Origin: Candidatus Aenigmatarchaeota archaeon
GTDB lineage: Archaea; Aenigmatarchaeota; Aenigmatarchaeia; QMZP01
Assembly: GCA_016198605.1 (NCBI GenBank)
Contig: JACQIG010000055.1
Span: 1-12,080, forward strand
Reading direction: 5' to 3'
Length of the DNA stretch: 12,080 nucleotides
Of this stretch, positions 5,548 through 12,080 are shown piece by piece. The notes below the pieces were generated by a model. That model was not told the DNA's origin, ran no database searches, and saw only the letters and a list, made by a program, of their open reading frames with translations. The first letter of the stretch is position 1. Each line of letters opens with the position of its first letter. The translations under genes were made by a program, and so were the position numbers.

Positions 5548-8076
5548 ATGGAATCTTACTTCAGGCTTGTTATTGCCTTGGCTGTTTTTCTGGCGATTGT
5601 TGTGGTGATGTTTTCAGCATTCAATGCGCAGGCTGCCGGCATCAGCTTTGACCGGACTCTTGATTGCGAAAAGTGCGGCCAGCACAAGGCCCCGCCGCTC
5701 ACCGAGGTGAGGATGACGCTGACGGTGGGCAGCGACGTTTTCGGCAGTAACGTGCTCGTGGACCGCTTCCCCGCGGAATGGCTGATTGTTGACGCCAATG
5801 GCGGCGTGGTTAGGAGCATAAACGCCAGCGTGAAGGGCATAGAATGGGATGTTGACAATGTTGGCGGTGCGGTATCAAGGTGGTATGTGGTTAAAAGCCC
5901 CGACAGGACGCTGCCGGCAAGGAGATATTTTTTCCAGACTGGATACGCGGGCCAGCTCAGCGAGCCCTGGCAGGTTATAGTGGCCGACCCGGATGCCACA
6001 TACAACGGCTCAATAGAGGCTTCGGTGATAAACGGCACTGAACAGGCGCCTGTGGGCACCAGCCTGGATGCCAATGAGGACGCGTTCTGGAATGTCATTT
6101 CGGCTGTGGGCGAGAATGAGGCGAACACCACGGTCTTCTATGACGATTTTGAGGGATGGGCCACGGGGAGCGACTGCTCGCCAGGGAGCCCGCCTGTGGG
6201 CACGTGGACGCACTGCCTGGACACCGCGGACACGTTCATAAGGGGCAACAATACTTTCGCAAATAACGGAACGGTGCATCTGGACCTGAGGGACTGGGAT
6301 TCCGACGGCTTTCCCGGAACCGAAGCGCTAATCCAGTGCTCTGACCTTTCGGCATACGACAGGGCATTCCTGAACTTCTCGTGGATGAAGGTCGCGCTGG
6401 ATGCCGGGGAATATGGGAGGATTGAGGTGAACATGACAAACACGCAGGCGTTCAGGACCGTGTTTGACACCGGCACGGGCACAACAGCATATGCCGCGCA
6501 GGTCACCAACATCACGAGCAACGTGAGCGCAAGGACTTGCGTGGGCTTCCATTCCCTTGAGAACGTAGCCACAGAGCATTTCCATGCTGATGACTTCAGG
6601 ATAATAGGGACAGTGGACCAGAAATACACCGCGGCAGCGAACATCACGTCCAGGCAGATAACGCAGCCAGTTGGGGCCATAACAAAGCTGAACGCAAGCC
6701 TTGCATTCAGGTTCAATGTTACAAGCAGCGCCTCATTCTGGTATTATGAAATATATAATGCGACTTCAACCTCATGGATAGCCGGCACCGCAGGCACGCT
6801 TTCCGTAACCGAGAGGGTGGAAAGCATTGTTTACACAAGCGGCATAGGCGACTTCATAAACGCGAGCGGTTATGTGAAGGTAAGGTTGAGGACGTCAACG
6901 AATGCCACGGGAAGCTTCCTGATGCAGATGGACCACCTGAATGTCACGATAAGCTTCACCGACAACCCGCCGATAGTGGCCAGCCCTGCCATCAATGATA
7001 CGAGCCCTGTCGCGCCGCAGAGCATAATAAACCACAGCGCTTTGTGGACGGATGATTTCGGCCTGAGCTGGTACTGGTTTGAGTGGAACGCCACGGGAGC
7101 CTCGTGCAGCGGGGGGTTCCAGAATGTGACGTCGGGGCCTCTATCAGGGGCAGGCAATGTGACAAGCGCAATAATGCAGCTGCCTTCAGCCTGCAACGGG
7201 ACATCCATAGGGTGGAGGTTCTACGCCAATGATTCACTGAACCAGACGACTGTGCTTGCGCTGCAGACTTATGAAGTGAGGCCATATGGCTTCCTTAACG
7301 TGAGCATAATCCTGCCAGCGCCACCGGGACCGGCACAGGTTGGGCAGAACTCAACATTCCTCCTGAACTCCACGGTGGCGTGCATGGGGCCTGCCCAGGC
7401 TACGTGCGGCAGCGTGTCCTCATGGGCCAGGTTCAACAACAGCGGCGCCCAGCCTGGTGCTGCAATAAGCACTACGCCTGGGGCAACGCCATTCTATATT
7501 GTGTCCCCGTCAAACCCGCAGCAGTGCGGCCCCCTGGTGGACGGGCAGCCGTGCAAGCCCAACTGGACCATAAACGCCACGGGCAGCCTGGACACAAGCT
7601 GGGCGCTGGACGCGAATTTCACATCCTCTTTCTCCGAGGTGAGCGGCAACGATACCAGCAACGCGGTGGTCAATATAGCCTCATGCGTCCTGGGCTTCAC
7701 CAAATCATCCCAGCTGTCCAATGGCGTGCAGTTCGGCCTGCTTGACCCGGGCCTGGTGAATTCTTCCGCGCTGGACAATGGCAACTACAATATAACAGAC
7801 GCCTCAACCGCGCCGTGCGGCCTCCTCAACATATCCATAAGGGCGTCAGGTGACCTGCAGGGGCCTTCAACCATAGGCATCAGCAACATAACTGTCAACT
7901 CAACCATTCCGGGAGCAAGCGAGATAAGGCTGACCACTTCATACCAGCTCTTCAGGGCAAAAGTCCCCGCTGGCGCGGGCAATGTCACTACATTCTTCTT
8001 CCATGTCAGCACGCCAGATGGCATCCCTTTTGGCGAGTACAATGCCACACTGGAGATACAGCAGGTCAGGTCGTGA
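5548..8076 (+). CDS. Large, extremely sequon-rich secreted surface protein, DUF11-like N-terminus
   Basis: This 842-residue exported protein has a signal peptide at 6-30 (ending AQAA) and no C-terminal membrane segment or sorting motif. Apparent modules are: a CEKC motif (C40/C43) leading into a DUF11-like domain with VVDRFP/VDANGG-type sequence (about 50-148); a jelly-roll-like region opening FYDDFEGW (about 197-355); a beta region (360-472); an Ig-like domain with IGWRFYANDS (about 475-577); a further beta domain with paired Cys (581-710); and a C-terminal TasA-like sandwich containing TPDGIPFGEYNATLEI (about 711-838). I count 40 N-x-S/T sequons, one per 21 residues, so it is probably heavily N-glycosylated and exposed on the outer surface. 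Domain names are from pattern recall. The downstream gene at 8124-9401 is closely linked and encodes a membrane-anchored partner candidate. Likely roles are S-layer-like coat, adhesin or host-contact protein; no catalytic motif is seen. Confidence 0.8.
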   Translation: MESYFRLVIALAVFLAIVVVMFSAFNAQAAGISFDRTLDCEKCGQHKAPPLTEVRMTLTVGSDVFGSNVLVDRFPAEWLIVDANGGVVRSINASVKGIEWDVDNVGGAVSRWYVVKSPDRTLPARRYFFQTGYAGQLSEPWQVIVADPDATYNGSIEASVINGTEQAPVGTSLDANEDAFWNVISAVGENEANTTVFYDDFEGWATGSDCSPGSPPVGTWTHCLDTADTFIRGNNTFANNGTVHLDLRDWDSDGFPGTEALIQCSDLSAYDRAFLNFSWMKVALDAGEYGRIEVNMTNTQAFRTVFDTGTGTTAYAAQVTNITSNVSARTCVGFHSLENVATEHFHADDFRIIGTVDQKYTAAANITSRQITQPVGAITKLNASLAFRFNVTSSASFWYYEIYNATSTSWIAGTAGTLSVTERVESIVYTSGIGDFINASGYVKVRLRTSTNATGSFLMQMDHLNVTISFTDNPPIVASPAINDTSPVAPQSIINHSALWTDDFGLSWYWFEWNATGASCSGGFQNVTSGPLSGAGNVTSAIMQLPSACNGTSIGWRFYANDSLNQTTVLALQTYEVRPYGFLNVSIILPAPPGPAQVGQNSTFLLNSTVACMGPAQATCGSVSSWARFNNSGAQPGAAISTTPGATPFYIVSPSNPQQCGPLVDGQPCKPNWTINATGSLDTSWALDANFTSSFSEVSGNDTSNAVVNIASCVLGFTKSSQLSNGVQFGLLDPGLVNSSALDNGNYNITDASTAPCGLLNISIRASGDLQGPSTIGISNITVNSTIPGASEIRLTTSYQLFRAKVPAGAGNVTTFFFHVSTPDGIPFGEYNATLEIQQVRS

Positions 8077-8085
8077 CGGAAGCCA

Positions 8086-8093
8086 CTTTTATC
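8086..8093 (+). promoter_or_regulatory. Possible weak TATA box inside the gene junction
   Basis: CTTTTATC lies 34-35 bp before the ATG at 8124, so a start point near 8115 and a short leader are possible. It would give the anchored-protein gene its own promoter in addition to read-through from the gene ending at 8076. The match to a TATA box is poor. Confidence 0.25.
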
Positions 8094-8123
8094 CTTTCAA
8101 GGGAAAATAGTTATAGTGTGCTG

Positions 8124-9401
8124 ATGGACAGGAAATATCTTCCCGCCGCTGCCATAATAATATTGCTGGCAGCAGGGGCATTCTCCGGCATATTCTCCAC
8201 TGCGCTCACGGGATTCCAGATAGCATCTAGGACCGCCATATCGCTGAGCATAGCATCCATAACCAAGGGCGAGCTTACCATATTCAGCTTCCCGGGCAGC
8301 GTGGAGGTCTTCAGCCCGGTGGAGATTAAGACTGAGTTCACCAACACTGGCAGCGTTGAGTATGATTCGCGGACTGTGATACAGATACAGAACTTCACGC
8401 ACTACCCGCTGGTGTCTTTCTACGACGGCTTTGCCCACCTGAAGCCCGGGGAGAGGAGGTTTTTCAAGGCCACATACACGCCCAACATGACGGGCTTCCA
8501 CTGGATACTGGTAAACGTGACCTTCGGCGGCTCCACCCTCAACGCCTTCGGCCTGTTCTTTGTCAACCCGCTCCAGCCAATCATAATAATAAAGCCTGGG
8601 GGCGGCACAACCGGCGGAGGCGGTGGGGATGGGGGAGGTGGGGGAGGGTTCCCGGGATTCCCGCCGGAATCGGGAGCCGCGGACATGGAGCTGGTATACC
8701 AGAAAAGCGTGAAGATACCCAAGGGTGGCACCTATGATATTTACCTTGAAGTCAAGAACACGGGCGAGGTCAGCCTGAACAGCCTGGTGATACAGGCCAA
8801 ATCCGTGGGGATTGAATTTGACATCATACCGTCAAGCATATTCAGGATACCCAGCGGGGGCTCGCAGATATTCATCATAGAGCTGTCCGCTCCGAAGGAT
8901 TTGGAGGCAGGCGAATACCTTTTTGAGTTCACGGTGGCAGGCAAGGAGCTGTCAAGGGATGGCGCCATCCATGCGGAGGTTGGCGAGCTCAGCCTTAAGG
9001 AGCAGGTGGACCAGAGGATAGCCAACTACCTGTTCATACTGCAGCAGGCTGACAGCCAGATAAAGGTGCTGCAGAGGAAGGGGAGCGACGTGTCCACCGC
9101 GCTTTCTATTTCAGGGCAGGCCCATGGGTCGCTGGATGCTGCAGCAGCACTCTCACAGGAGGGGAAATACGTTGAGGCCCTTGATGAGCTGGAAAACACC
9201 AAGAGCCTGCTTGGGGAATTGATTGAAGAGATTGCGGAGATCGTTGCCCTGCCTGTCACTGTTGTGCTGCCTGCGTACATACCGCTGCTGCTGATAGTGC
9301 TTGTGATTGCGCTTCTTGTGGCTGTTTTCCTCATCGTGCATGCCAGGCGCAAGGGAGTGGAGCTTGGGGAATATGAACTGGGGAGTCATGGGCTCCGCTA
9401 G
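8124..9401 (+). CDS. Membrane-anchored protein: two Ig-like domains, glycine linker, helical stalk
   Basis: This 425-residue exported protein has a signal peptide MDRKYLPAAAIIILLAAG, a first Ig-like domain (about 48-148), a very glycine-rich flexible linker (158-180), a second NEW3-like domain with VKNTGEVSLNS (about 188-286) and a helical, partly coiled-coil stalk (about 289-376). A C-terminal membrane helix (about 383-406), stopped by HARRKG, and a short cytoplasmic tail follow. The topology matches a surface receptor or anchor. The first domain is clearly related to the protein encoded convergently at 9398-10162. It has only three sequons (NFT, NMT, NVT). The ATG at 8124 gives a clean signal peptide; a GTG at 8073 overlaps the previous stop (GTGA) and would add 17 polar residues, so translational coupling from there remains possible. 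The stop codon shares a CTAG with the convergent gene. Exact function is unknown. Confidence 0.75.
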   Translation: MDRKYLPAAAIIILLAAGAFSGIFSTALTGFQIASRTAISLSIASITKGELTIFSFPGSVEVFSPVEIKTEFTNTGSVEYDSRTVIQIQNFTHYPLVSFYDGFAHLKPGERRFFKATYTPNMTGFHWILVNVTFGGSTLNAFGLFFVNPLQPIIIIKPGGGTTGGGGGDGGGGGGFPGFPPESGAADMELVYQKSVKIPKGGTYDIYLEVKNTGEVSLNSLVIQAKSVGIEFDIIPSSIFRIPSGGSQIFIIELSAPKDLEAGEYLFEFTVAGKELSRDGAIHAEVGELSLKEQVDQRIANYLFILQQADSQIKVLQRKGSDVSTALSISGQAHGSLDAAAALSQEGKYVEALDELENTKSLLGELIEEIAEIVALPVTVVLPAYIPLLLIVLVIALLVAVFLIVHARRKGVELGEYELGSHGLR

Positions 9402-10162
9402 GCCGCACTCCGGAAGAAGTTCTTCATGCCGTCAATGAAGAGGTTGATGTACATGGAGAGGCCAGCTTCGCGCCTCATCACGAATGCGCCTTCGCCATAA
9501 TACCTGCCGTCTTCTGACACGGCCATGATTTTCAGCTGCGCGCCCTCGGAGAATATGTCAGGGTGGTAGCCCATCCTGGCTTCCGCGTCCCTCCCGGCTT
9601 TCATGTGGCTACTAATCCTGGCCTGCTCAAACACCCAGCCTGGTGGGTATCCTTCAGGAATGAGCACAATGCCGCCCACATCCTTTGAAGACCTTATGTC
9701 AAGCCTAACCATGTCATCATAGGCCCTGAAATCGTACAGCTCAAAAGCCGGTTCCCTGGACATCAGGGTTCCGCCCCTGACAACAATCGGGTCTGCCGCC
9801 AGTATTTCGTTTGCAAAGTAAACCCTCGGGATTATTTCCGCGTCTTCTGTTGTGTTTGAATAAAGGTATGCCTCAAACGTGCCCCTCTGCCCCGGGACAA
9901 GGGCCGCAAGGCTGCTCCACGCAGTCTGGCCGTGGCCGGTGGCGTTCAGCTCAAGCCTTTCCCTTGCGGTATATCCTATGCTCCCGCTGTTGTAGAACTC
10001 CGAGACGACCTTTATAAGGCCGTTGCTGTTGCTGGTTTGTATTGTCTTGAGGCTGCCCTCAAGTTTTTCGGCAACACCTACCTCCACGGATAGCGCTGAT
10101 GCCGCTGCTGCTAGCAGCAGCAGGGAAAGCAATGGCATTGCGGCAATCAAGATGTGTTTCAT
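9398..10162 (-). CDS. Exported beta-sandwich protein related to the anchored Ig-like protein
   Basis: This 254-residue protein starts with a strong Sec signal peptide (1-23, ending SA). No other membrane segment is seen, although the last 20 residues (MYINLFIDGMKNFFRSAA) could form a membrane-associating amphipathic helix. Residues about 48-120 carry EFYNSGSIGY, LELNATGH and LVPGQRGTFEAYLYSN, which line up with EFTNTGSVEY, IQNFTH and LKPGERRFFKATYTPN in the first domain of the protein at 8124-9401. The remaining half (about 135-230) is beta-rich with PEGYPPGW (169-176). Two sequons are present (N73, N103). It is the third gene of a tight operon, starting 2 bp after the preceding stop. Its stop TAG overlaps the convergent gene's TAG. 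No enzymatic motif is recognised; a periplasm-like accessory or adaptor of the surface structure is the best guess. Confidence 0.75.
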   Translation of the reverse strand: MKHILIAAMPLLSLLLLAAAASALSVEVGVAEKLEGSLKTIQTSNSNGLIKVVSEFYNSGSIGYTARERLELNATGHGQTAWSSLAALVPGQRGTFEAYLYSNTTEDAEIIPRVYFANEILAADPIVVRGGTLMSREPAFELYDFRAYDDMVRLDIRSSKDVGGIVLIPEGYPPGWVFEQARISSHMKAGRDAEARMGYHPDIFSEGAQLKIMAVSEDGRYYGEGAFVMRREAGLSMYINLFIDGMKNFFRSAA

Positions 10163-10164
10163 GA

Positions 10165-10683
10165 CTACACCAGTCCAAGCAGCAGGGCTCCCATGGCGTG
10201 CCTTGCCCTGATTATTTTTATGTCCGCCTCCCCCTCATAGCGGCCTGGCCTGGGGGCGCGTGAAGCCAGCACCTTGGCGTCAATCACGAGGGATTCCCCA
10301 GGGCCGAGGGTGGCCTTCCTGTGGGAAAATTCCATGAGCGGCGCTATGTCCCCGGTGGATGATACGGTTATTCTTGCCGGGGAATCCATCCCGTTAGTCA
10401 GGGATATGTGCTTTGTGCCATAATTGTCGCCTGAGGGTATGATGCCGAACCCGAGTATGTCCGTGTCCGTGTTCAGGCCTATGGCTAAATTGCCGGTCGC
10501 GTTTGCTATATCCGTTGAGGCCGGGTACCTGAGGAGCTCATAAGTGAAGAACAGGTCCTCATACTTTTCAACAGCCTGTTCCTGCACCGCACCCGAGGGC
10601 TGCCTGTACAGGCCTGAAGTGCCGGCAACAACTGCTGCCATTAATATTGCCGCAACAATGGCTATAATCAAACGCGCTTTCAA
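10165..10683 (-). CDS. Small exported TasA-like beta-sandwich protein
   Basis: This 172-residue protein has an N-terminal hydrophobic segment (4-22) after MKAR, either a signal peptide or a membrane anchor. A linker segment and a single beta domain follow: D-I-L-G-F-G-I-I-P-S-G (75-85), ISLTNG (93-98), TLGPGESLVID (125-135) and PRPGRYEGEADIKI (144-157). The order of an F-G-x-x-x-G start strand, L-x-N-G, P-G-E-S and a closing P-x-G-x-Y strand is that of TasA/camelysin-like sandwiches; this is pattern recall, not a search. One sequon (N61). The start is TTG, chosen because AGAGGGATTAGG precedes it and the protein then begins with a proper signal segment; it is 1 bp after the upstream stop. It is the middle gene of a three-gene operon. 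A minor structural subunit is possible. Confidence 0.7.
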   Translation of the reverse strand: MKARLIIAIVAAILMAAVVAGTSGLYRQPSGAVQEQAVEKYEDLFFTYELLRYPASTDIANATGNLAIGLNTDTDILGFGIIPSGDNYGTKHISLTNGMDSPARITVSSTGDIAPLMEFSHRKATLGPGESLVIDAKVLASRAPRPGRYEGEADIKIIRARHAMGALLLGLV

Positions 10684-10684
10684 C

Positions 10685-11650
10685 CTAATCCCTCTTGTAA
10701 ATCAAATACGCTATGGCGGCCGCGATGGGTATTGCTATCAGGTACAGCGGCAGGCTTGGCTGGCCTCCTTGGCCGGCCAACGGCGGAATCGCCACGCTGG
10801 CGCCCGTAAGGCTTATGCTTGCCTGCTTGGAAGAGGAAACAGTGGCGCAGGATACATCGGAGCCAACCTGGTAGCTGCCCGCGGGAAGTTCGGAGGAATC
10901 CAGGTATGAGGACAGCGCAACAGTCTCGCCTGGCCCTATGAAATCCAGGCTTGACTTGAACGTCCTGCTTGTACTGCTGTCAGAAACCGTTATCCTGTCA
11001 GCTTGGCATGAGATTGTTACGGTCCCTGTGTTCTTCACAAATGTCCTTATGTGGTACCTGTTCCCGCTTGGCTCCGACGTCACGTCCAGGACTTCTGCCT
11101 TCCTCGCCGCCTCGCCAGGCGCCACCCTGAAGAGCAGGTTTGTGGAGACCACGGCCACTATGTTCACCCCCTGGGGGCCAAGGTCAACCGGGACCGAAGG
11201 CTTTGGCAATATTGTTACCGTATGGTATCCCGGTTCCGCATCCCCAGGCACATTGAGCACGAAATCCACTTCCTGCCAGCCTGTTATGAAGCCCCCCCTG
11301 GTCCTGACCTGGTTGCCCGAGGGCTTGAGCTCCACGGGGTTTGTCACGAAATTGATCCATCCTGAAGCATCCTGCTCTGAATATTGCCCCATCAGGGGCT
11401 TATATTCGTCTTTAGTGAAGAAATCCAGCGTCCCTCTCTGTGATTCCAGGCTCACCAGCATCTCATTGGAGGAGGCGGTCACTAGGAAGAACTTCACCAC
11501 CCTGGACTCGCCGCGTGCCACATCGCCCATGCTTATCACAGGAGGCGACACGCCAACCTGGAACTGCTGTGCAAGGGATCTTGGAACGGCGGCAAGTGCG
11601 GCAATAGCAATAATAGCCGCAAACATTGCATACAGAGCCAGCCTTGCCAT
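10685..11650 (-). CDS. C-terminally anchored two-domain exported protein (DUF916/PapD-like)
   Basis: This 321-residue protein has a signal peptide (1-28, ending LAQ), two beta-sandwich domains (about 30-155 and 172-282), a Pro/Gly-rich linker, a single membrane helix (about 300-318) and the cytoplasmic end IYKRD. Domain 1 opens VGVSPPVISMGDVARGES, like the first strands of DUF916 and PapD-type chaperone domains, and closes with NVPGDAEPGYHTVTI. Domain 2 has VKNTGTVTISC and a likely disulfide (C215/C268). There are no N-x-S/T sequons. The start at 11650 is preferred over the ATG at 11677: the TATA box at 11678-11688 lies 33-34 bp upstream, which places the start point near 11657 and excludes the earlier codon. 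It leads a three-gene operon with 1-2 bp spacing. An assembly chaperone or anchor for surface subunits is a hypothesis; resemblance to DUF916/PapD is only local. Confidence 0.75.
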   Translation of the reverse strand: MARLALYAMFAAIIAIAALAAVPRSLAQQFQVGVSPPVISMGDVARGESRVVKFFLVTASSNEMLVSLESQRGTLDFFTKDEYKPLMGQYSEQDASGWINFVTNPVELKPSGNQVRTRGGFITGWQEVDFVLNVPGDAEPGYHTVTILPKPSVPVDLGPQGVNIVAVVSTNLLFRVAPGEAARKAEVLDVTSEPSGNRYHIRTFVKNTGTVTISCQADRITVSDSSTSRTFKSSLDFIGPGETVALSSYLDSSELPAGSYQVGSDVSCATVSSSKQASISLTGASVAIPPLAGQGGQPSLPLYLIAIPIAAAIAYLIYKRD

Positions 11651-11677
11651 GGAAATCTTATAGTATATGGGTTCCAT

Positions 11678-11688
11678 GTTTTATATTT
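11678..11688 (-). promoter_or_regulatory. TATA box of the three-gene minus-strand operon
   Basis: On the minus strand this reads AAATATAAAAC. Transcription would start near 11657, leaving a leader of about 7 bases before the ATG at 11650 and skipping the in-frame ATG at 11677. A short GGGC-CGTGC-GCCC inverted repeat (11694-11706) lies immediately upstream. The sequence CCCTATTCAA beside the TATA box resembles CCCTATTTAA in the promoter of the second MinD gene. Confidence 0.55.
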
Positions 11689-11814
11689 GAATAGGGCCGT
11701 GCGCCCATCTCCCTAATGACGTAGATGATCATATGAAACCAGCCTTTCCCTCAAACAAATATCATTGGAATAATAATATCCCTTTATCTGCGCTTTCAGG
11801 CAGGGGAGCTAGCA

Positions 11815-12080
11815 TCATCTCAGGCGCTTGCCTATGGACTTCAGCCTCTTATCCGCGTTCTCCTTGAGTTCGTAGTATGCGTTCCTTGTTATGAGACCGT
11901 CCTTGAATTCACTCTCCAGCAGGGCAAGCATCCTTGCGAGCTTATCCTTCTCGGCAGCAAGAGCGCCTACATCCTCCGCCTCCCCCTTAACCTGCTTCGC
12001 CATTGCCCTTGCCTTGAGTATGTGCGGCTTTATGAACCTGCCAAGCCTTTCATTCATGCCCTTTATGCGCACTATTAGCA
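11815..12080 (-). CDS. Partial small helical cytosolic protein with SHOCT-like C-terminus
   Basis: At least 85 residues are visible; the frame stays open to the window edge, so the 5' end may lie outside. Possible starts inside the window are GTG at 12072 and ATG at 12057, neither with a clear Shine-Dalgarno sequence. The product is charged and almost entirely helical, without signal peptide or membrane segment. The end, LESEFKDGLITRNAYYELK followed by basic residues, resembles the short C-terminal helical hairpins (SHOCT-like) found on many archaeal regulatory or membrane-associated proteins. It lies on the same strand as the three-gene operon but 164 bp upstream, with that operon's own TATA box in between, so it is probably a separate transcript. 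Function is unknown. Confidence 0.55.
   Translation of the reverse strand, partial: LIVRIKGMNERLGRFIKPHILKARAMAKQVKGEAEDVGALAAEKDKLARMLALLESEFKDGLITRNAYYELKENADKRLKSIGKRLR

Noticed and set aside
5665..5685. c-type heme site at C-E-K-C-G-Q-H
   Set aside because: Heme c attachment needs C-x-x-C-H; here the His is three residues after the second Cys.
5556..6716. Two minus-strand frames of about 190 codons
   Set aside because: They lie fully antisense to the 842-residue glycoprotein, whose signal peptide, sequons and domain patterns show that the plus strand is coding.
10165..10683. Type III (prepilin/archaellin) signal peptide in the small sandwich protein
   Set aside because: The hydrophobic segment directly follows MKAR without the charged cleavage motif and following pilin helix; no prepilin peptidase or pilus ATPase is nearby.
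10938..11663. Long plus-strand frame of 241 codons
   Set aside because: It is antisense to the two-domain exported protein gene, has no plausible domain, and looks like a reflection of that gene's codon bias.
1..12080. CRISPR array, tRNA, rRNA, IS element or prophage gene
   Set aside because: No regularly spaced repeats, cloverleaf, conserved rRNA sequence, transposase motif or terminal inverted repeats were found when reading both strands by eye.

Overview
The window looks archaeal. TATA-like boxes lie 26-27 bp upstream of several start codons, which implies leaderless transcripts. Arg is mostly AGG and Ile often ATA. The two ATPases match the archaeal MinD type, and most other products are exported beta-sandwich proteins, two of them crowded with N-glycosylation sequons. 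The Ig-like, DUF11-like and carboxypeptidase-regulatory-like modules are of a kind common in DPANN archaea (Micrarchaeota, Diapherotrites, Woesearchaeota relatives). That placement is inference from recalled family resemblance, not a search. No rRNA, tRNA, CRISPR array, transposase or phage gene is visible.

Layout: 1-350 is AT-rich and non-coding. 351-1235 (+) encodes a small glycosylated secreted protein followed by a hairpin terminator. It converges on a minus-strand operon (4371 to 1344) of an archaeal MinD-type ATPase and a 773-residue membrane-anchored multidomain surface protein. A 169-bp divergent promoter region separates this operon from a second, paralogous MinD-type ATPase (4541-5392, +) that carries a MinD-like C-terminal membrane-targeting helix. 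Next come an 842-residue surface protein with about 40 sequons (5548-8076, +) and a membrane-anchored Ig/coiled-coil protein (8124-9401, +). The latter ends tail-to-tail, sharing a CTAG with a three-gene minus-strand operon (11650 to 9398) of a C-terminally anchored two-domain protein, a small TasA-like secreted protein and a soluble exported protein. The right edge holds the 3' part of a small helical cytosolic protein.

Working interpretation (inference): the window is an envelope-structure locus. Two sequon-rich proteins without a C-terminal anchor are the likely outermost components. Three proteins with C-terminal membrane anchors and few sequons, plus two small exported proteins, could assemble or hold them. 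The MinD pair could position the assembly at the membrane, as MinD/ParA-type proteins do for other surface machines. Every exported protein is built from Ig-like or TasA/camelysin-like sandwiches, and two module pairs recur between genes. No known secretion ATPase, prepilin peptidase or type III signal peptide is present, so this is not a standard archaellum or type IV pilus locus.
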